A stretch of 64,000 nucleotides of DNA from Comamonadaceae bacterium (GTDB taxonomy: Bacteria; Pseudomonadota; Gammaproteobacteria; Burkholderiales; Burkholderiaceae_C). Made by a program: the position numbers and the translations under genes. Positions within the stretch are counted from its first letter, which is position 1, and each line of letters starts with the position of its first letter. Positions 37,711-45,973 of the stretch are shown here, piece by piece. The DNA is taken from contig CANFOS010000001.1 in NCBI GenBank assembly GCA_947448735.1, positions 1-64,000 on the forward strand, given 5' to 3'. The notes under the pieces were generated by a model that did not search any database, had not been told where the DNA came from, and saw only the letters and a program-made list of their open reading frames with translations.

Positions 37711-37813
37711 GACGTGCAGATGTGGAGCGCACAGCTTAACAGCGGCAAAAATCCAAGCGCCAGTTAACATCACGGAAATAATAAGTAACAAGTCAACCTC
37801 CAGGAGGATCTTT

Positions 37814-39124
37814 ATGCAGCGTATCGTCATCGTCGGTGGAGGGGCCGGAGGATTGGCGCTGGCTACCCAGTTGGGCAAACGTCTGGGTAAAAAGAAACTG
37901 GCCGACATCACCCTGGTCGATGCGGCGCGCACCCACGTCTGGAAGCCCTTGCTGCACCAGTTGGCAGCGGGCAGCTTTGACACCCACGCTGAAGAAATTG
38001 AATACCTGGCGCAAGCCCGCTGGAACCACTTCAAGTTTCGCCTGGGCAGCCTGACGGGCATTGACCGCAGCAACAAGACCGTGCAACTGGCCGCCAGCCA
38101 CGACGACAAGGGGCGCGAGATCACGCCCGCACAGTCCTTGAACTACGACACACTGGTGATTGCGGTGGGCAGCCAGACCAATGACTTTGGCACACCAGGC
38201 GCGGCGGAGCACACCATCAAGCTCGACAGCCCGCAGGCAGCCAAGCACTTCAACGAGCGGCTGATCAACGCCTGCATACGCGCGCAGACCGTGCCCCGCG
38301 CCGAAGGCAGTGGCTTGCTGACTGTGACCATTGTGGGTGGCGGTGCCACCGGGGTTGAACTGGCCGCCGAGCTGCACGCCGCAGCGCGGGTGCTGGGCAA
38401 CTATGGTTTTGAAAACATCAACCCGGAAAAAGACCTGCAGATCGTGCTGGTTGAGGCCGGGCCGCGCCTGCTGGCCCAATTGCCCGAACGCCTTGGCCAT
38501 GCCGCTGAAAGGGAACTGCGCAAGCTGGCAGTGGACGTTTACACCAACGAAAAAGTTGTTGAAGTGACCGAGGGCAGCCTGAAGATGGCCAGCGGCAAGG
38601 TGATTCAATCCACACTGACGGTATGGGCGGCAGGCGTCAAGGCCGCCGATTTTTTAAAAACGATGGGTGGCAGTCAGACCCTGGAAGTCAACAAGCTTAA
38701 CCAGCTGGTGGTCAATGGCAATTTGCAAACCAGCCGGGACAGCAGCATTTACGCCTTTGGCGACTGCGCCGCCTGCCAGCAAGCTGACGGCAGCTGGGTA
38801 CCACCACGCGCGCAGTCGGCCTACCAGCAGGCCATGTATCTGGCGCGCGAGCTGCCTTCATTGATGGCGGGCAAACCTGTCAAACCGTTCGTTTACACCG
38901 ACCAGGGCTCGCTGGTGTCGCTGTCCGACTACTCGTCGGTTGGCTCACTGATGGGCAGCCTAAGCCAGGGTAGCTTTTTTGTCGAAGGCCAGGTTGCCAA
39001 GTTGATGTACTGGGCACTGCACAAACAGCACCAGCTGGCGCTGGGCGGCATCAAAAAAACCGCCCTCATCACACTGTCTGAAATGATTGACCGCACACAC
39101 CGCCCCCGCATCAAGTTGCATTGA
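37814..39124 (+). CDS. ndh: Type II NADH:quinone dehydrogenase
   Basis: A non-proton-pumping NADH dehydrogenase of 436 aa. A strong GGAGGA ribosome site fixes the ATG at 37814. The FAD site is IVIVGGGAGGLALA, the NADH site VTIVGGGATGVELAAEL, and the FAD-binding C-terminal block IYAFGDCAACQ. The C-terminus carries amphipathic/membrane-associating segments. It provides NADH oxidation without energy coupling; being next to the cytochrome pair may be coincidental. Confidence 0.92.
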   Translation: MQRIVIVGGGAGGLALATQLGKRLGKKKLADITLVDAARTHVWKPLLHQLAAGSFDTHAEEIEYLAQARWNHFKFRLGSLTGIDRSNKTVQLAASHDDKGREITPAQSLNYDTLVIAVGSQTNDFGTPGAAEHTIKLDSPQAAKHFNERLINACIRAQTVPRAEGSGLLTVTIVGGGATGVELAAELHAAARVLGNYGFENINPEKDLQIVLVEAGPRLLAQLPERLGHAAERELRKLAVDVYTNEKVVEVTEGSLKMASGKVIQSTLTVWAAGVKAADFLKTMGGSQTLEVNKLNQLVVNGNLQTSRDSSIYAFGDCAACQQADGSWVPPRAQSAYQQAMYLARELPSLMAGKPVKPFVYTDQGSLVSLSDYSSVGSLMGSLSQGSFFVEGQVAKLMYWALHKQHQLALGGIKKTALITLSEMIDRTHRPRIKLH

Positions 39125-39179
39125 TAATTGAGCCCACAAATTCATCTCTTAACCCCGAATCAACCCACAGGAGAACGCC

Positions 39180-39323
39180 ATGGCAAAAGGTCAGCAAAAC
39201 AGCGGCAAGATGGTCAAAAAACCAAAGAAAGACACCTCCCCACCTAAACCCGTCTCGCCAGATGCGGTGCGTCCCACCATCGTCACCCAAGTGCCGCTGC
39301 GGGGCAAGCTGAAAAACAAGTGA
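39180..39323 (+). CDS. Small basic protein of 47 residues
   Basis: ATG at 39180 is preceded by CAGGAGAA, a strong ribosome site. The product is Lys/Pro-rich (MAKGQQNSGKMVKKPKKD, then TSPPKPVSPDAV, ending GKLKNK), with no hydrophobic segment. It is followed after 4 bases by the VF530 gene. The ribosome site and spacing argue that it is real; composition suggests nucleic-acid or ribosome binding, but I know no assigned function. Confidence 0.65.
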   Translation: MAKGQQNSGKMVKKPKKDTSPPKPVSPDAVRPTIVTQVPLRGKLKNK

Positions 39324-39327
39324 TTTG

Positions 39328-39597
39328 ATGGCTGACCCGCTTGAAGGCGTGACGCTGCAAGCCATCGTCACTGCGTTGTCAACGCATTACGGCTGGGATG
39401 AGCTGGGCCAGCGCATCCCCATTCGCTGCTTTCAAAGCGAGCCCAGCGTGGCTTCCAGCCTGAAGTTTTTGCGCAAAACACCCTGGGCGCGCGACAAGGT
39501 TGAAAGTCTGTACCTCTTCATGCTGCGAGACATCAAACGCGCCAGCCCGACGGTGCACAACTTTCCACCGCCACGGAATCCGGCCTCCAGTGCCTGA
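39328..39597 (+). CDS. VF530-family (DUF2132) DNA-binding-type protein
   Basis: A protein of 89 aa with the family core: DPLEGVTLQAIV, HYGWDELGQRIPIRCF, SVASSLKFLRKTPWAR and KVESLYLFML. Members are small basic proteins with a helical DNA-binding-like fold. The start is ATG at 39328 (TTG at 39325 is possible). Its end overlaps the pseudouridine synthase start by 8 bases. Confidence 0.85.
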   Translation: MADPLEGVTLQAIVTALSTHYGWDELGQRIPIRCFQSEPSVASSLKFLRKTPWARDKVESLYLFMLRDIKRASPTVHNFPPPRNPASSA

Positions 39598-40237
39598 TGA
39601 GCAGTCAGGCTTCGAAACAGTTCAGGCCGATGCGCATCTGCTGGTCCTGAACAAGCCGTCTGGCCTGCTGTCGGTGCCCGGCAAGGGGCCAGACAAACAG
39701 GACTGCCTCAGTTTGCGGGTACAAAAAATATACCCGGATGCCAGGGTCGTTCACAGGCTGGACATGGCGACATCCGGTTTGATGCTGATGGCCCGCGGGC
39801 CTGTCATGCAGGCGGCACTTTCCAAACTTTTTGAATCCCGAGCGATTCACAAACGCTATGTTGCCGTCGTTGATGGGCAGATGAATTCAGGCCCCGACTG
39901 GCAACTGGCAGACCTGCCGATTGCCCTGGACTGGCCTCACAGACCGCTTCGCATCATCCATGCCGACGGCAAACCCAGCCAGACCCGATGGCGAACACTT
40001 CACTATGACGCACATACCAACACCACCCGCATTGAACTCGACCCCCTCACAGGCCGCTCGCACCAGTTGCGGGTGCATTTGAAGGCGCTCGGCCACCCCA
40101 TTTTGGGAGATGCCCTGTACGCGCCTGAACGTGTCGCAGTCATGGCCCCACGACTGCTGCTGCACGCCAGTGGGTTGCAATTCGCCCACCCGGCACAAGG
40201 CGACAATAGCGCTTTTCGCAGCCTTCCTTTGTTTTGA
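39590..40237 (+). CDS. RluA-family RNA pseudouridine synthase
   Basis: An RNA-modifying enzyme of 215 aa. The catalytic Asp lies in VVHRLDMATSGLML; LNKPSGLLSVPGKG and LTGRSHQLRVHLKALGHPILGD are other RluA-family signatures. The likely start is GTG at 39590, since the frame further upstream only overlaps the VF530 gene; no S4 domain is present, so it is of the RluA rather than RluC/D type. The target (tRNA 32 or 23S 746 sites in RluA) is not determined. Confidence 0.88.
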   Translation: MPDEQSGFETVQADAHLLVLNKPSGLLSVPGKGPDKQDCLSLRVQKIYPDARVVHRLDMATSGLMLMARGPVMQAALSKLFESRAIHKRYVAVVDGQMNSGPDWQLADLPIALDWPHRPLRIIHADGKPSQTRWRTLHYDAHTNTTRIELDPLTGRSHQLRVHLKALGHPILGDALYAPERVAVMAPRLLLHASGLQFAHPAQGDNSAFRSLPLF

Positions 40238-40260
40238 TTTTCAGTCATACTTCGAACACC

Positions 40261-41028
40261 ATGACACAACACCTTTTTATTCTCACCGGCGCGTCGCGCG
40301 GCATGGGACTGGCCATGGCGCGCCAGTTACTGCAGCCTGGCAACACCTTGCTGTGCATCTCGCGCAAAGCCAATGAAACCTTGACTCCGCTTGCCAAACT
40401 GGCAAGCAGCCATCTCTTGCAATGGACGCAAGACCTGGCCATGGGTGCGCCTACCAGCCTCAGGCTGGAGCAGTGGCTGCGTGAGCAAGACGGCGGCAAA
40501 TCAGGCGCTCTGTTTGCCAGCGCCACGCTCATCAACAACGCTGGCGTGATTCCGCGCATTGGACCGCTCCGTGAAGCAGATGCCGACGACCTGAGTCACG
40601 CGCTGCGCGTGGGACTGGAGGCGCCAATGCAACTGACCAGCGCATTTTTGCGCGCCACGCAAGGCTGGCCGGGCCCGCGAAAGGTGCTGAACATCTCGTC
40701 AGGTTTGGGCCGTCGGGCGATGGCATCGCAAGCGGGCTACTGCGCCGCCAAAGCGGGTATGGATCACTTCACCCGCTGCGTGGCGCTTGAGGAAGCGCTC
40801 AAACCAAACGGCGCGAAAGTGTGCTCGCTGGCACCCGGCGTGATTGACACAGGCATGCAAGAGCAGCTGCGCGGTGCGGACAGCGACGCATTTCCCGACC
40901 GTTCAGGTTTTGTGAATCTGAAAACCAGCGGCTCGCTGGCGTCGCCAGAAGACGCGGCCAGCCGCATTTTGTCGTTTTTAGCGCGACCCGATTTTGGGGC
41001 CAATGCAGTGGCTGATGTGCGTGACTAA
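40261..41028 (+). CDS. Short-chain dehydrogenase/reductase, sepiapterin/benzil-reductase-like
   Basis: An NADP-type SDR of 255 aa. Rossmann LTGASRGMGLAMA, the INNAGVIPRIG block, the catalytic Ser in LNISSGLG, and the Tyr-Lys pair in GYCAAKAGMD are all present. The C-terminal PGVIDTGMQEQLR fits the YueD-like group. The start is ATG at 40261, 23 bases after the pseudouridine synthase gene. The substrate is unknown. Confidence 0.87.
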   Translation: MTQHLFILTGASRGMGLAMARQLLQPGNTLLCISRKANETLTPLAKLASSHLLQWTQDLAMGAPTSLRLEQWLREQDGGKSGALFASATLINNAGVIPRIGPLREADADDLSHALRVGLEAPMQLTSAFLRATQGWPGPRKVLNISSGLGRRAMASQAGYCAAKAGMDHFTRCVALEEALKPNGAKVCSLAPGVIDTGMQEQLRGADSDAFPDRSGFVNLKTSGSLASPEDAASRILSFLARPDFGANAVADVRD

Positions 41029-41040
41029 AACGGGTTAGCG

Positions 41041-41280
41041 TCAATCCAATAACAGGCGCTGATAAATGTCGTCTTTGGTACTCAGGCGCTGCTTTTTCAT
41101 CAGCTCCAGCGCATCATCACTGATCACAGCGCCACCCAGCTCGTATTTTTGAATGGCGCGGTTGTTGTCGTCATACGCGTCAAACAGCTTGGCAAAGTGG
41201 GTGTCGGTAGCTTTGAGCGTACGCATTTTTTCCAGATGCTCAGGAAACTCGTGCGCCAGGTCGTGGTTCAACAAATCCAT
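41041..41280 (-). CDS. YdcH/DUF465-family small protein
   Basis: A protein of 79 aa, nearly all helical: HDLAHEFPEHLEKMRTLKAT, HFAKLFDAYDDNNRAI, and ELMKKQRLSTKDDIY match the family. Its function is unknown. It is convergent with the SDR gene (12 bases). Confidence 0.85.
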   Translation of the reverse strand: MDLLNHDLAHEFPEHLEKMRTLKATDTHFAKLFDAYDDNNRAIQKYELGGAVISDDALELMKKQRLSTKDDIYQRLLLD

Positions 41281-41361
41281 ATCGGTCCTTTAGTCGTTTT
41301 TGTACACGACCAAAGCTTGCATCGGTTGACCGTCTGGCGCTGTCGGACAACACGCCAATCC

Positions 41362-42102
41362 TTATGACTCGGCCTGCACAATACCGCGCCACAAGTCCCA
41401 GGCACGTACCACCTGGGCTTCGGTCGTGGCGGCGGCCAGCGCCGCTTCTTCTTCGGTCAAAAAGTTGATCGGGCCCAGAGCTGCTGCCTGAATTTGCAGC
41501 TTGGCATTGACCTCTGCATAAATGGCGCGGTACACAACCACTTCGATCGACGGCCCGGTTGTTGTCGAGCCGTGGCCGCGCATCAGTACGCAGTTGCTGG
41601 TGCCCAGCGATTGCGCCAACGCTTTGCCCAGGTAGGTGTCCCGGATCAGCATATCGGTGTTACCCGCCGACTCTCGAATCTCAAACAGGGACGAACCGCT
41701 GCCCAAAAAACCACTCATGTGAAAAATCGGTCGCAAACGCTGGCCGGTAGCCCCAAAGGGAATCACGCTTTGCGAATGGCTGTGCACCACAGACATGACA
41801 TCGGGCCGTGCCTTGTAGATTTCGCTGTGAATAAACCGCTCGAGGTAAGAGCGGTGTTCCGATGGTTCGGCCAGGTCGCCGTTCATGTCGAGGCACAAAA
41901 TATCTTCGGCAGTCACCAGGCCCGGTGCGCGGTTGCGGGAGAGTAAAAAGTGCTCAGGCGACTTGTCGTGCCGCACACTGATGTGCCCAAAACCGTCAAC
42001 CACACCCTGGTTGTACAAAATCCGGTTGGCCATCGCGAGTTTTTCAAGCAGCGCGGCATCCGCCTTTGGCGGCGCGGGGGTTTTGGGGGAAGTCGATGTC
42101 AT
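41362..42102 (-). CDS. Class II aldolase/adducin-family protein
   Basis: A zinc-dependent aldolase-fold protein of 246 aa. Zinc His residues appear in VVHSHSQSV and in LMRGHGSTTTG; the acid region is GFGHISVRHD. The family includes fuculose-phosphate aldolase and decarboxylases, and members without phosphate-binding residues act on ketones or are of unknown activity. A good AAGGAG site precedes the ATG. Confidence 0.85.
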   Translation of the reverse strand: MTSTSPKTPAPPKADAALLEKLAMANRILYNQGVVDGFGHISVRHDKSPEHFLLSRNRAPGLVTAEDILCLDMNGDLAEPSEHRSYLERFIHSEIYKARPDVMSVVHSHSQSVIPFGATGQRLRPIFHMSGFLGSGSSLFEIRESAGNTDMLIRDTYLGKALAQSLGTSNCVLMRGHGSTTTGPSIEVVVYRAIYAEVNAKLQIQAAALGPINFLTEEEAALAAATTEAQVVRAWDLWRGIVQAES

Positions 42103-42178
42103 GGGGGTCTCCTTGTTTTTGCAGCAAAACCTGTTGTTTTAATAAGTATACATATCGAGCCTGTTCATGGCGCGTGCT

Positions 42179-42460
42179 TCAAGGCTCGATCTTGACGCCC
42201 TTCCAGAAAGCGACGTGACCCTTGATCTCTTCAGCCTCGGGCTTGGGGTTGGGGTAGTACCACACCGCATCGGTGTTCATCTCGCCATTGACCAGCAACG
42301 AGTAGTAGCTGGCCTGGCCTTTCCAGGCACACATGGTGTGGTGATTGCTGAAGGTCACATAGTCGCGGTTGAGCGAACTTTCGGGAAAGTAGTGATTGCC
42401 TTCGATCACCACGGTGGTGTCGCTTTGCGCAATGACTACGCCGTTCCAAATAGCTTTCAT
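42179..42460 (-). CDS. DUF427 domain protein
   Basis: A protein of 93 aa made essentially of one DUF427 domain: MKAIWNGVVIAQSD, EGNHYFPESSLN, and CAWKGQASYYSL with AVWYYPNPKPEA. A small beta-fold of unknown function, common in soil bacteria. It is separated from the cupin gene by 160 bases. Confidence 0.88.
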   Translation of the reverse strand: MKAIWNGVVIAQSDTTVVIEGNHYFPESSLNRDYVTFSNHHTMCAWKGQASYYSLLVNGEMNTDAVWYYPNPKPEAEEIKGHVAFWKGVKIEP

Positions 42461-42585
42461 GGGGAGTTTCCTGAGTTGCGGATCGTGTCAACTGTCATGC
42501 TACCCGCAAACTGCGGATAACTGATGGCGATGCATCGTTCGCGGGGGCTAGGTGCGGGTAACGAGTGCGGGCCAAAGCAGGCGTT

Positions 42586-42603
42586 ATCACATGCGAGTGT
42601 GAT
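42586..42603. other. Short dyad in the DUF427-cupin gap
   Basis: ATCACA-TGCGAG-TGTGAT is a perfect 6-bp dyad 18 bases beyond the cupin stop. It may be a weak terminator or operator; there is no T-run after it on the cupin strand. Confidence 0.3.
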
Positions 42604-42620
42604 GACCCTTTTAAACCAGG

Positions 42621-43142
42621 CTAATGGCCGGGCATGCCGCCCTGCGGATGGGTGGGGTCTATCCACAGCACGGTGTCGGGCTTTTCCACCGGTGCAATGT
42701 CCAGATTGACGGCGACAGCCTCGCCATCACTGCGGCACAGCACACACTCCAGCACTTCGGTGGCGCTGGCGTTGATTTCCTGGTGCGGCACATAGGGCGG
42801 CACGTAAATGAAGTCGCCTGGCCCGGCTTCTGCCGTGAACTCCAGATGCTCGCCCCATCGCATGCGGGCGCGGCCCTTGACGACGTAAATCACGCTTTCG
42901 AGGTGACCGTGATGGTGTGCACCGGTTTTGGCGTCGGCATGGATGGTGACCGTGCCTGCCCACAGCTTTTGCGCGCCCATGCGGGCAAAGTTCACAGCGG
43001 CCTTGCGGTCCATGCCAGGTGTTTGGGCCGTGTTGCCGTCAAGCTGGTCACCCTTGACCACGCGAACGCCGTCGTGCTTCCAGGCGGCTTCATGTGGATG
43101 GCTGTGCGAATGGTCATGCGGGTGGCTATGGTCGTTGCTCAT
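42621..43142 (-). CDS. Cupin-domain protein with a His-rich N-terminus
   Basis: A protein of 173 aa. The N-terminal 20 residues hold eight His in an alternating pattern (DHSHPHDHSHSHPHE), a probable metal-binding tail. The cupin core follows with the metal motif TGAHHHGHLESVIYVVKGRA and the second motif GDFIYVPPYVPHQE. It lies 9 bases after the core MetE gene, so it is the last gene of that transcript. Enzyme activity is unknown; a metal or thiol-handling role is a guess. Confidence 0.85.
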   Translation of the reverse strand: MSNDHSHPHDHSHSHPHEAAWKHDGVRVVKGDQLDGNTAQTPGMDRKAAVNFARMGAQKLWAGTVTIHADAKTGAHHHGHLESVIYVVKGRARMRWGEHLEFTAEAGPGDFIYVPPYVPHQEINASATEVLECVLCRSDGEAVAVNLDIAPVEKPDTVLWIDPTHPQGGMPGH

Positions 43143-43151
43143 GATGAGTCC

Positions 43152-44183
43152 TTAAGCGTAGCGTTGGCGCGCCAGCGCAGCACCCAGGCCCAGCGCGTGC
43201 AGCTTTTTGATGGCGATATCGCGGCTCATGGGGGCCAGGCCGCAATTGGTGCAGGGTATCAAGCGGGCTTTAGGGACATATTCAAGCGCCTTGCCAATCG
43301 TGTCTGCAATCTGCTCGGGCGTCTCAACCTCGTCGCTGGCCACGTCGATCACGCCGACCATCACGTCTTTGCCTTCAAGCAGCGCCATCAAATGTGGCGG
43401 CACATGCGAGTGGTAGCACTCCAGGCTGACCTGCTGGATGCTGCTTTTGGCCAGGGCAGGCAACACCTCTTCGTATTGCCGCCACTGATCGCCCAGTGTT
43501 TTCTTCCAGTCGTCATTGGCCTTGATACCGTAGCCATAGCAGATGTGAACGGCGGTTGTGCAGGTCAGGCCGCGCGCCGCCACTTCAAGCGCTTTGACGC
43601 CCCAGTCGGCGGCTTCTTTCATGTAGACATTGAAAGCCGGCTCATCAAACTGAATGATGTCCACCCCATCGGCCTGCAAGGCCAGGGCCTCTTGGTTGAG
43701 CAGCTCGGCAAAAGCCATCGCCATTTTGATTTTGTCGCCATAAAACTGGTCAGACACGGTGTCGACAATCGTCATCGGCCCGGGCAGCGTGAACTTGACT
43801 TTTTTGGCGGTATGGGCGCGCAGCAGTTGCGCTTCAGCCGCATGCACGCGGCCTTTTAATTTGAGCGTTGACACCACCTGGGGCACCATCGCGTCATAGC
43901 GGTTGTTGCGGATGCCCATTTTGACTTTGTGATCAAAATCAATGCCTTCAACCTGCTCTAAAAAGCCGTGCACAAAATGTTGGCGCGACTGCTCGCCATC
44001 ACCAATCACGTCCAGGCCGGCATCTTCTTGCGCCTTGATCCACAGCAGTGTTGCGTCTGCCTTGGCTTGTTGGAGCTCTGCCCCTTCGGCCTTCCACTGC
44101 GGCCAGAGTTTGTTGGTTTCTGACAGCCAGGCGGGTTTGGGCAAGCTGCCTGCAATGGCGGTGGTGAAAAGTTTGCTGGTCAT
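43152..44183 (-). CDS. Core MetE-like cobalamin-independent methionine synthase
   Basis: A protein of 343 aa, corresponding to only the C-terminal catalytic half of MetE. Zinc ligands are visible as VHICYGYG (His-X-Cys), SLECYHSH (Glu) and IPCTNCGLAP (Cys); the substrate Asp/Glu region is IIQFDEPAFNVYM. Short MetE proteins of this kind are folate-independent in several bacteria; one class (MesD) requires a DUF1852 partner (MesX) and oxygen. No DUF1852 gene is in the window. Neighbours are a flavin monooxygenase upstream and a cupin downstream. Confidence 0.85.
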   Translation of the reverse strand: MTSKLFTTAIAGSLPKPAWLSETNKLWPQWKAEGAELQQAKADATLLWIKAQEDAGLDVIGDGEQSRQHFVHGFLEQVEGIDFDHKVKMGIRNNRYDAMVPQVVSTLKLKGRVHAAEAQLLRAHTAKKVKFTLPGPMTIVDTVSDQFYGDKIKMAMAFAELLNQEALALQADGVDIIQFDEPAFNVYMKEAADWGVKALEVAARGLTCTTAVHICYGYGIKANDDWKKTLGDQWRQYEEVLPALAKSSIQQVSLECYHSHVPPHLMALLEGKDVMVGVIDVASDEVETPEQIADTIGKALEYVPKARLIPCTNCGLAPMSRDIAIKKLHALGLGAALARQRYA

Positions 44184-44214
44184 CTGCGTTTGTCTCGTTT
44201 TATTAAAAAATCAA

Positions 44215-45219
44215 TTATAAAAATTCATGGGCCAGCAGTTCATATGAACGCCGCTGCGCCGTTGGGTCATGCGCCCAGGTAATCACCACCAGCTCGTCAA
44301 CGCCGAGCGATTCAGCCAGCGCACGCAGCTTGGCAGCCACTTGCGGGCCGCTGCCCACCAGCGCGCTGGCCCGCAGTTGATGGGCCTGTACTTGCTCTGC
44401 AGCGCTGTAGGGCCGCGCAGCAACTTGTTCTGGCGAGGGCAACGAGCCAATCGCGCCACGGTTTCGGTCAATCTTCCAGCGCTCCCGGCTTGAAAAATGA
44501 TGCCAGGCCTCGGCCTCGGTATCAGCGGCCAGCGCCCACACGCACAGCACGGCTTGCGGTGTCGGGTGCAGGGCACTGGGGCGATACAACTGGCGGTACA
44601 AGTCCAGGGCCTGATGAGCGCCCTGCCCGTCAGTGATGAAATAAGCAAACGCATACGGCAAGCCGAAATGCGCCGCCAATTGCGCTCCGTAGTCAGAGCT
44701 GCCCAGCATCCACAGCGTGGGGCTGGTCGGGCCGGTGGGGTTGGCGGTGACGCCGTGGCCGGGGTGGCCTTCAGGCAAATCAATGCCAGATACCCAGGCT
44801 TGCAATTCACGCACCTGAATCGGAAAGTCATCACTGGACTGCTGCGCGCTTTGCCGCAACAGCCGCGCCGTGCGCATGTCAGAGCCTGGCGCGCGCCCCA
44901 CGCCGAGGTCGATCCGGCCAGGAGCCAGCGCTTCCAGCACCCGAAACTGCTCGGCTACCTTCAAGGGTGCATAGTGCGGCAACATCACACCTGCGCTGCC
45001 AATGCGGATACGGCTGGTGGTGGCGGCAATCGCGGCCATCAACACCTCAGGCGCAGAGCCGACGATGCTGGGGTGGCTGTGGTGCTCACTGACCCAAAAA
45101 CGGTGAAAACCCAGCGTTTCAGCCTGTTGGGCCAAGGCCAGGGTTTGCCTGATGGCGGCGTCTTCAGTTCGGCCGGCAGCTGCGGCAGATTGGTCGAGAA
45201 CAGATAGTTTGATGGGCAT
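44215..45219 (-). CDS. LLM-class flavin-dependent oxidoreductase
   Basis: A luciferase-like monooxygenase-fold protein of 334 aa from the ATG at 45219. Features: ETLGFHRFWVSEHHSHP, IGSAGVMLPHYAPLKVAEQFRVLEALAPGRID (split here as two halves: VMLPHYAPLKVAEQF and LEALAPGRIDLGVGRAPG) and the C-terminal EYV-like loop. It lies 31 bases upstream of the core MetE gene on the same strand. It uses FMNH2 or F420; the substrate is unknown. Confidence 0.87.
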   Translation of the reverse strand: MPIKLSVLDQSAAAAGRTEDAAIRQTLALAQQAETLGFHRFWVSEHHSHPSIVGSAPEVLMAAIAATTSRIRIGSAGVMLPHYAPLKVAEQFRVLEALAPGRIDLGVGRAPGSDMRTARLLRQSAQQSSDDFPIQVRELQAWVSGIDLPEGHPGHGVTANPTGPTSPTLWMLGSSDYGAQLAAHFGLPYAFAYFITDGQGAHQALDLYRQLYRPSALHPTPQAVLCVWALAADTEAEAWHHFSSRERWKIDRNRGAIGSLPSPEQVAARPYSAAEQVQAHQLRASALVGSGPQVAAKLRALAESLGVDELVVITWAHDPTAQRRSYELLAHEFL

Positions 45220-45307
45220 GACACGACTATAGCGACTGCAGTTCATGTGCGCCCGGCGCGCGCTCTGTTCCAATACAGGTCTTAGTTTTTACAAAAAGAA
45301 GTCCCGC

Positions 45308-45865
45308 ATGGCACTCAAAGCCACCATTTACAAAGCCCAACTCGCCATTGCCGACATGGACCGGGGCGTCTACGCCGACCACAACGTCATCATTGCCCGC
45401 CATCCGTCAGAAGCCGACGAACGCATGATGATCCGCCTGCTGGCCTTTGCCCTGAACGTGCCCGCAGACGACAAAAACGGCAAGCTAGACTTTGCCAAAG
45501 ACCTGTGGGATGTCGATGAAGCCGCGCTTTGGCACAAGGACTACACCGATCAGATCCTGCATTGGATCGACGTGGGCCAGCCGGACGACAAACGCCTGAT
45601 GAAAGCCGCAGGCCGGGCCGAGCGCGTCACAGCGTACAGCTTTTCAAGCAGCACGGCTGTCTGGTGGAAAGGCATAGAAACCAAACTCACCAGAGCCAGC
45701 AACCTGGTGGTGTGGCAGATTGAAGCCGCGCAAAGCCAGGCACTGGCAAAGCTGGCTGAACGCAGCATGCAGCTGCAAGTGACGGTGCAAGACGGCACGG
45801 TGTGGATGAGCACCACGGCAGATTCAGTGGAGATCACGCCGAAGCGCTTGACGGCTGGCGGCTGA
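45308..45865 (+). CDS. yaeQ: YaeQ-family protein
   Basis: A protein of 185 aa, full length for YaeQ: MALKATIYKAQLAIADMDR, ARHPSEADERMMIRLLAF, and LWHKDYTDQILHWIDVGQPD. The fold resembles a restriction-endonuclease-like core; in E. coli it has been linked with compensation for loss of RfaH, but the function is unsettled. Confidence 0.92.
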   Translation: MALKATIYKAQLAIADMDRGVYADHNVIIARHPSEADERMMIRLLAFALNVPADDKNGKLDFAKDLWDVDEAALWHKDYTDQILHWIDVGQPDDKRLMKAAGRAERVTAYSFSSSTAVWWKGIETKLTRASNLVVWQIEAAQSQALAKLAERSMQLQVTVQDGTVWMSTTADSVEITPKRLTAGG

Positions 45866-45874
45866 CTTTTGAGT

Positions 45875-45891
45875 GCTATTTATAAAATAGC
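45875..45891. repeat. 17-bp dispersed hairpin, copy 8
   Basis: GCTATTTATAAAATAGC, 9 bases after the yaeQ stop, in the convergent gap with dusA. Confidence 0.75.
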
Positions 45892-45973
45892 AACTATCCC
45901 TTGATTTCATTGGCTCACGGCCACTTTTTCTGAATATGGCCCATTTCGAGCTGTTTTCAGACCTTCAAAAGCA

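Noticed and set aside
42146..42151. GTATAC dyad upstream of the class II aldolase as a GntR-type operator
   Set aside because: Only six bases, with no adjacent regulator and no second copy.
42624..43859. A 411-codon plus-strand frame across the cupin and core MetE genes
   Set aside because: It spans two well-supported opposite genes and shows no recognisable domain or ribosome site.
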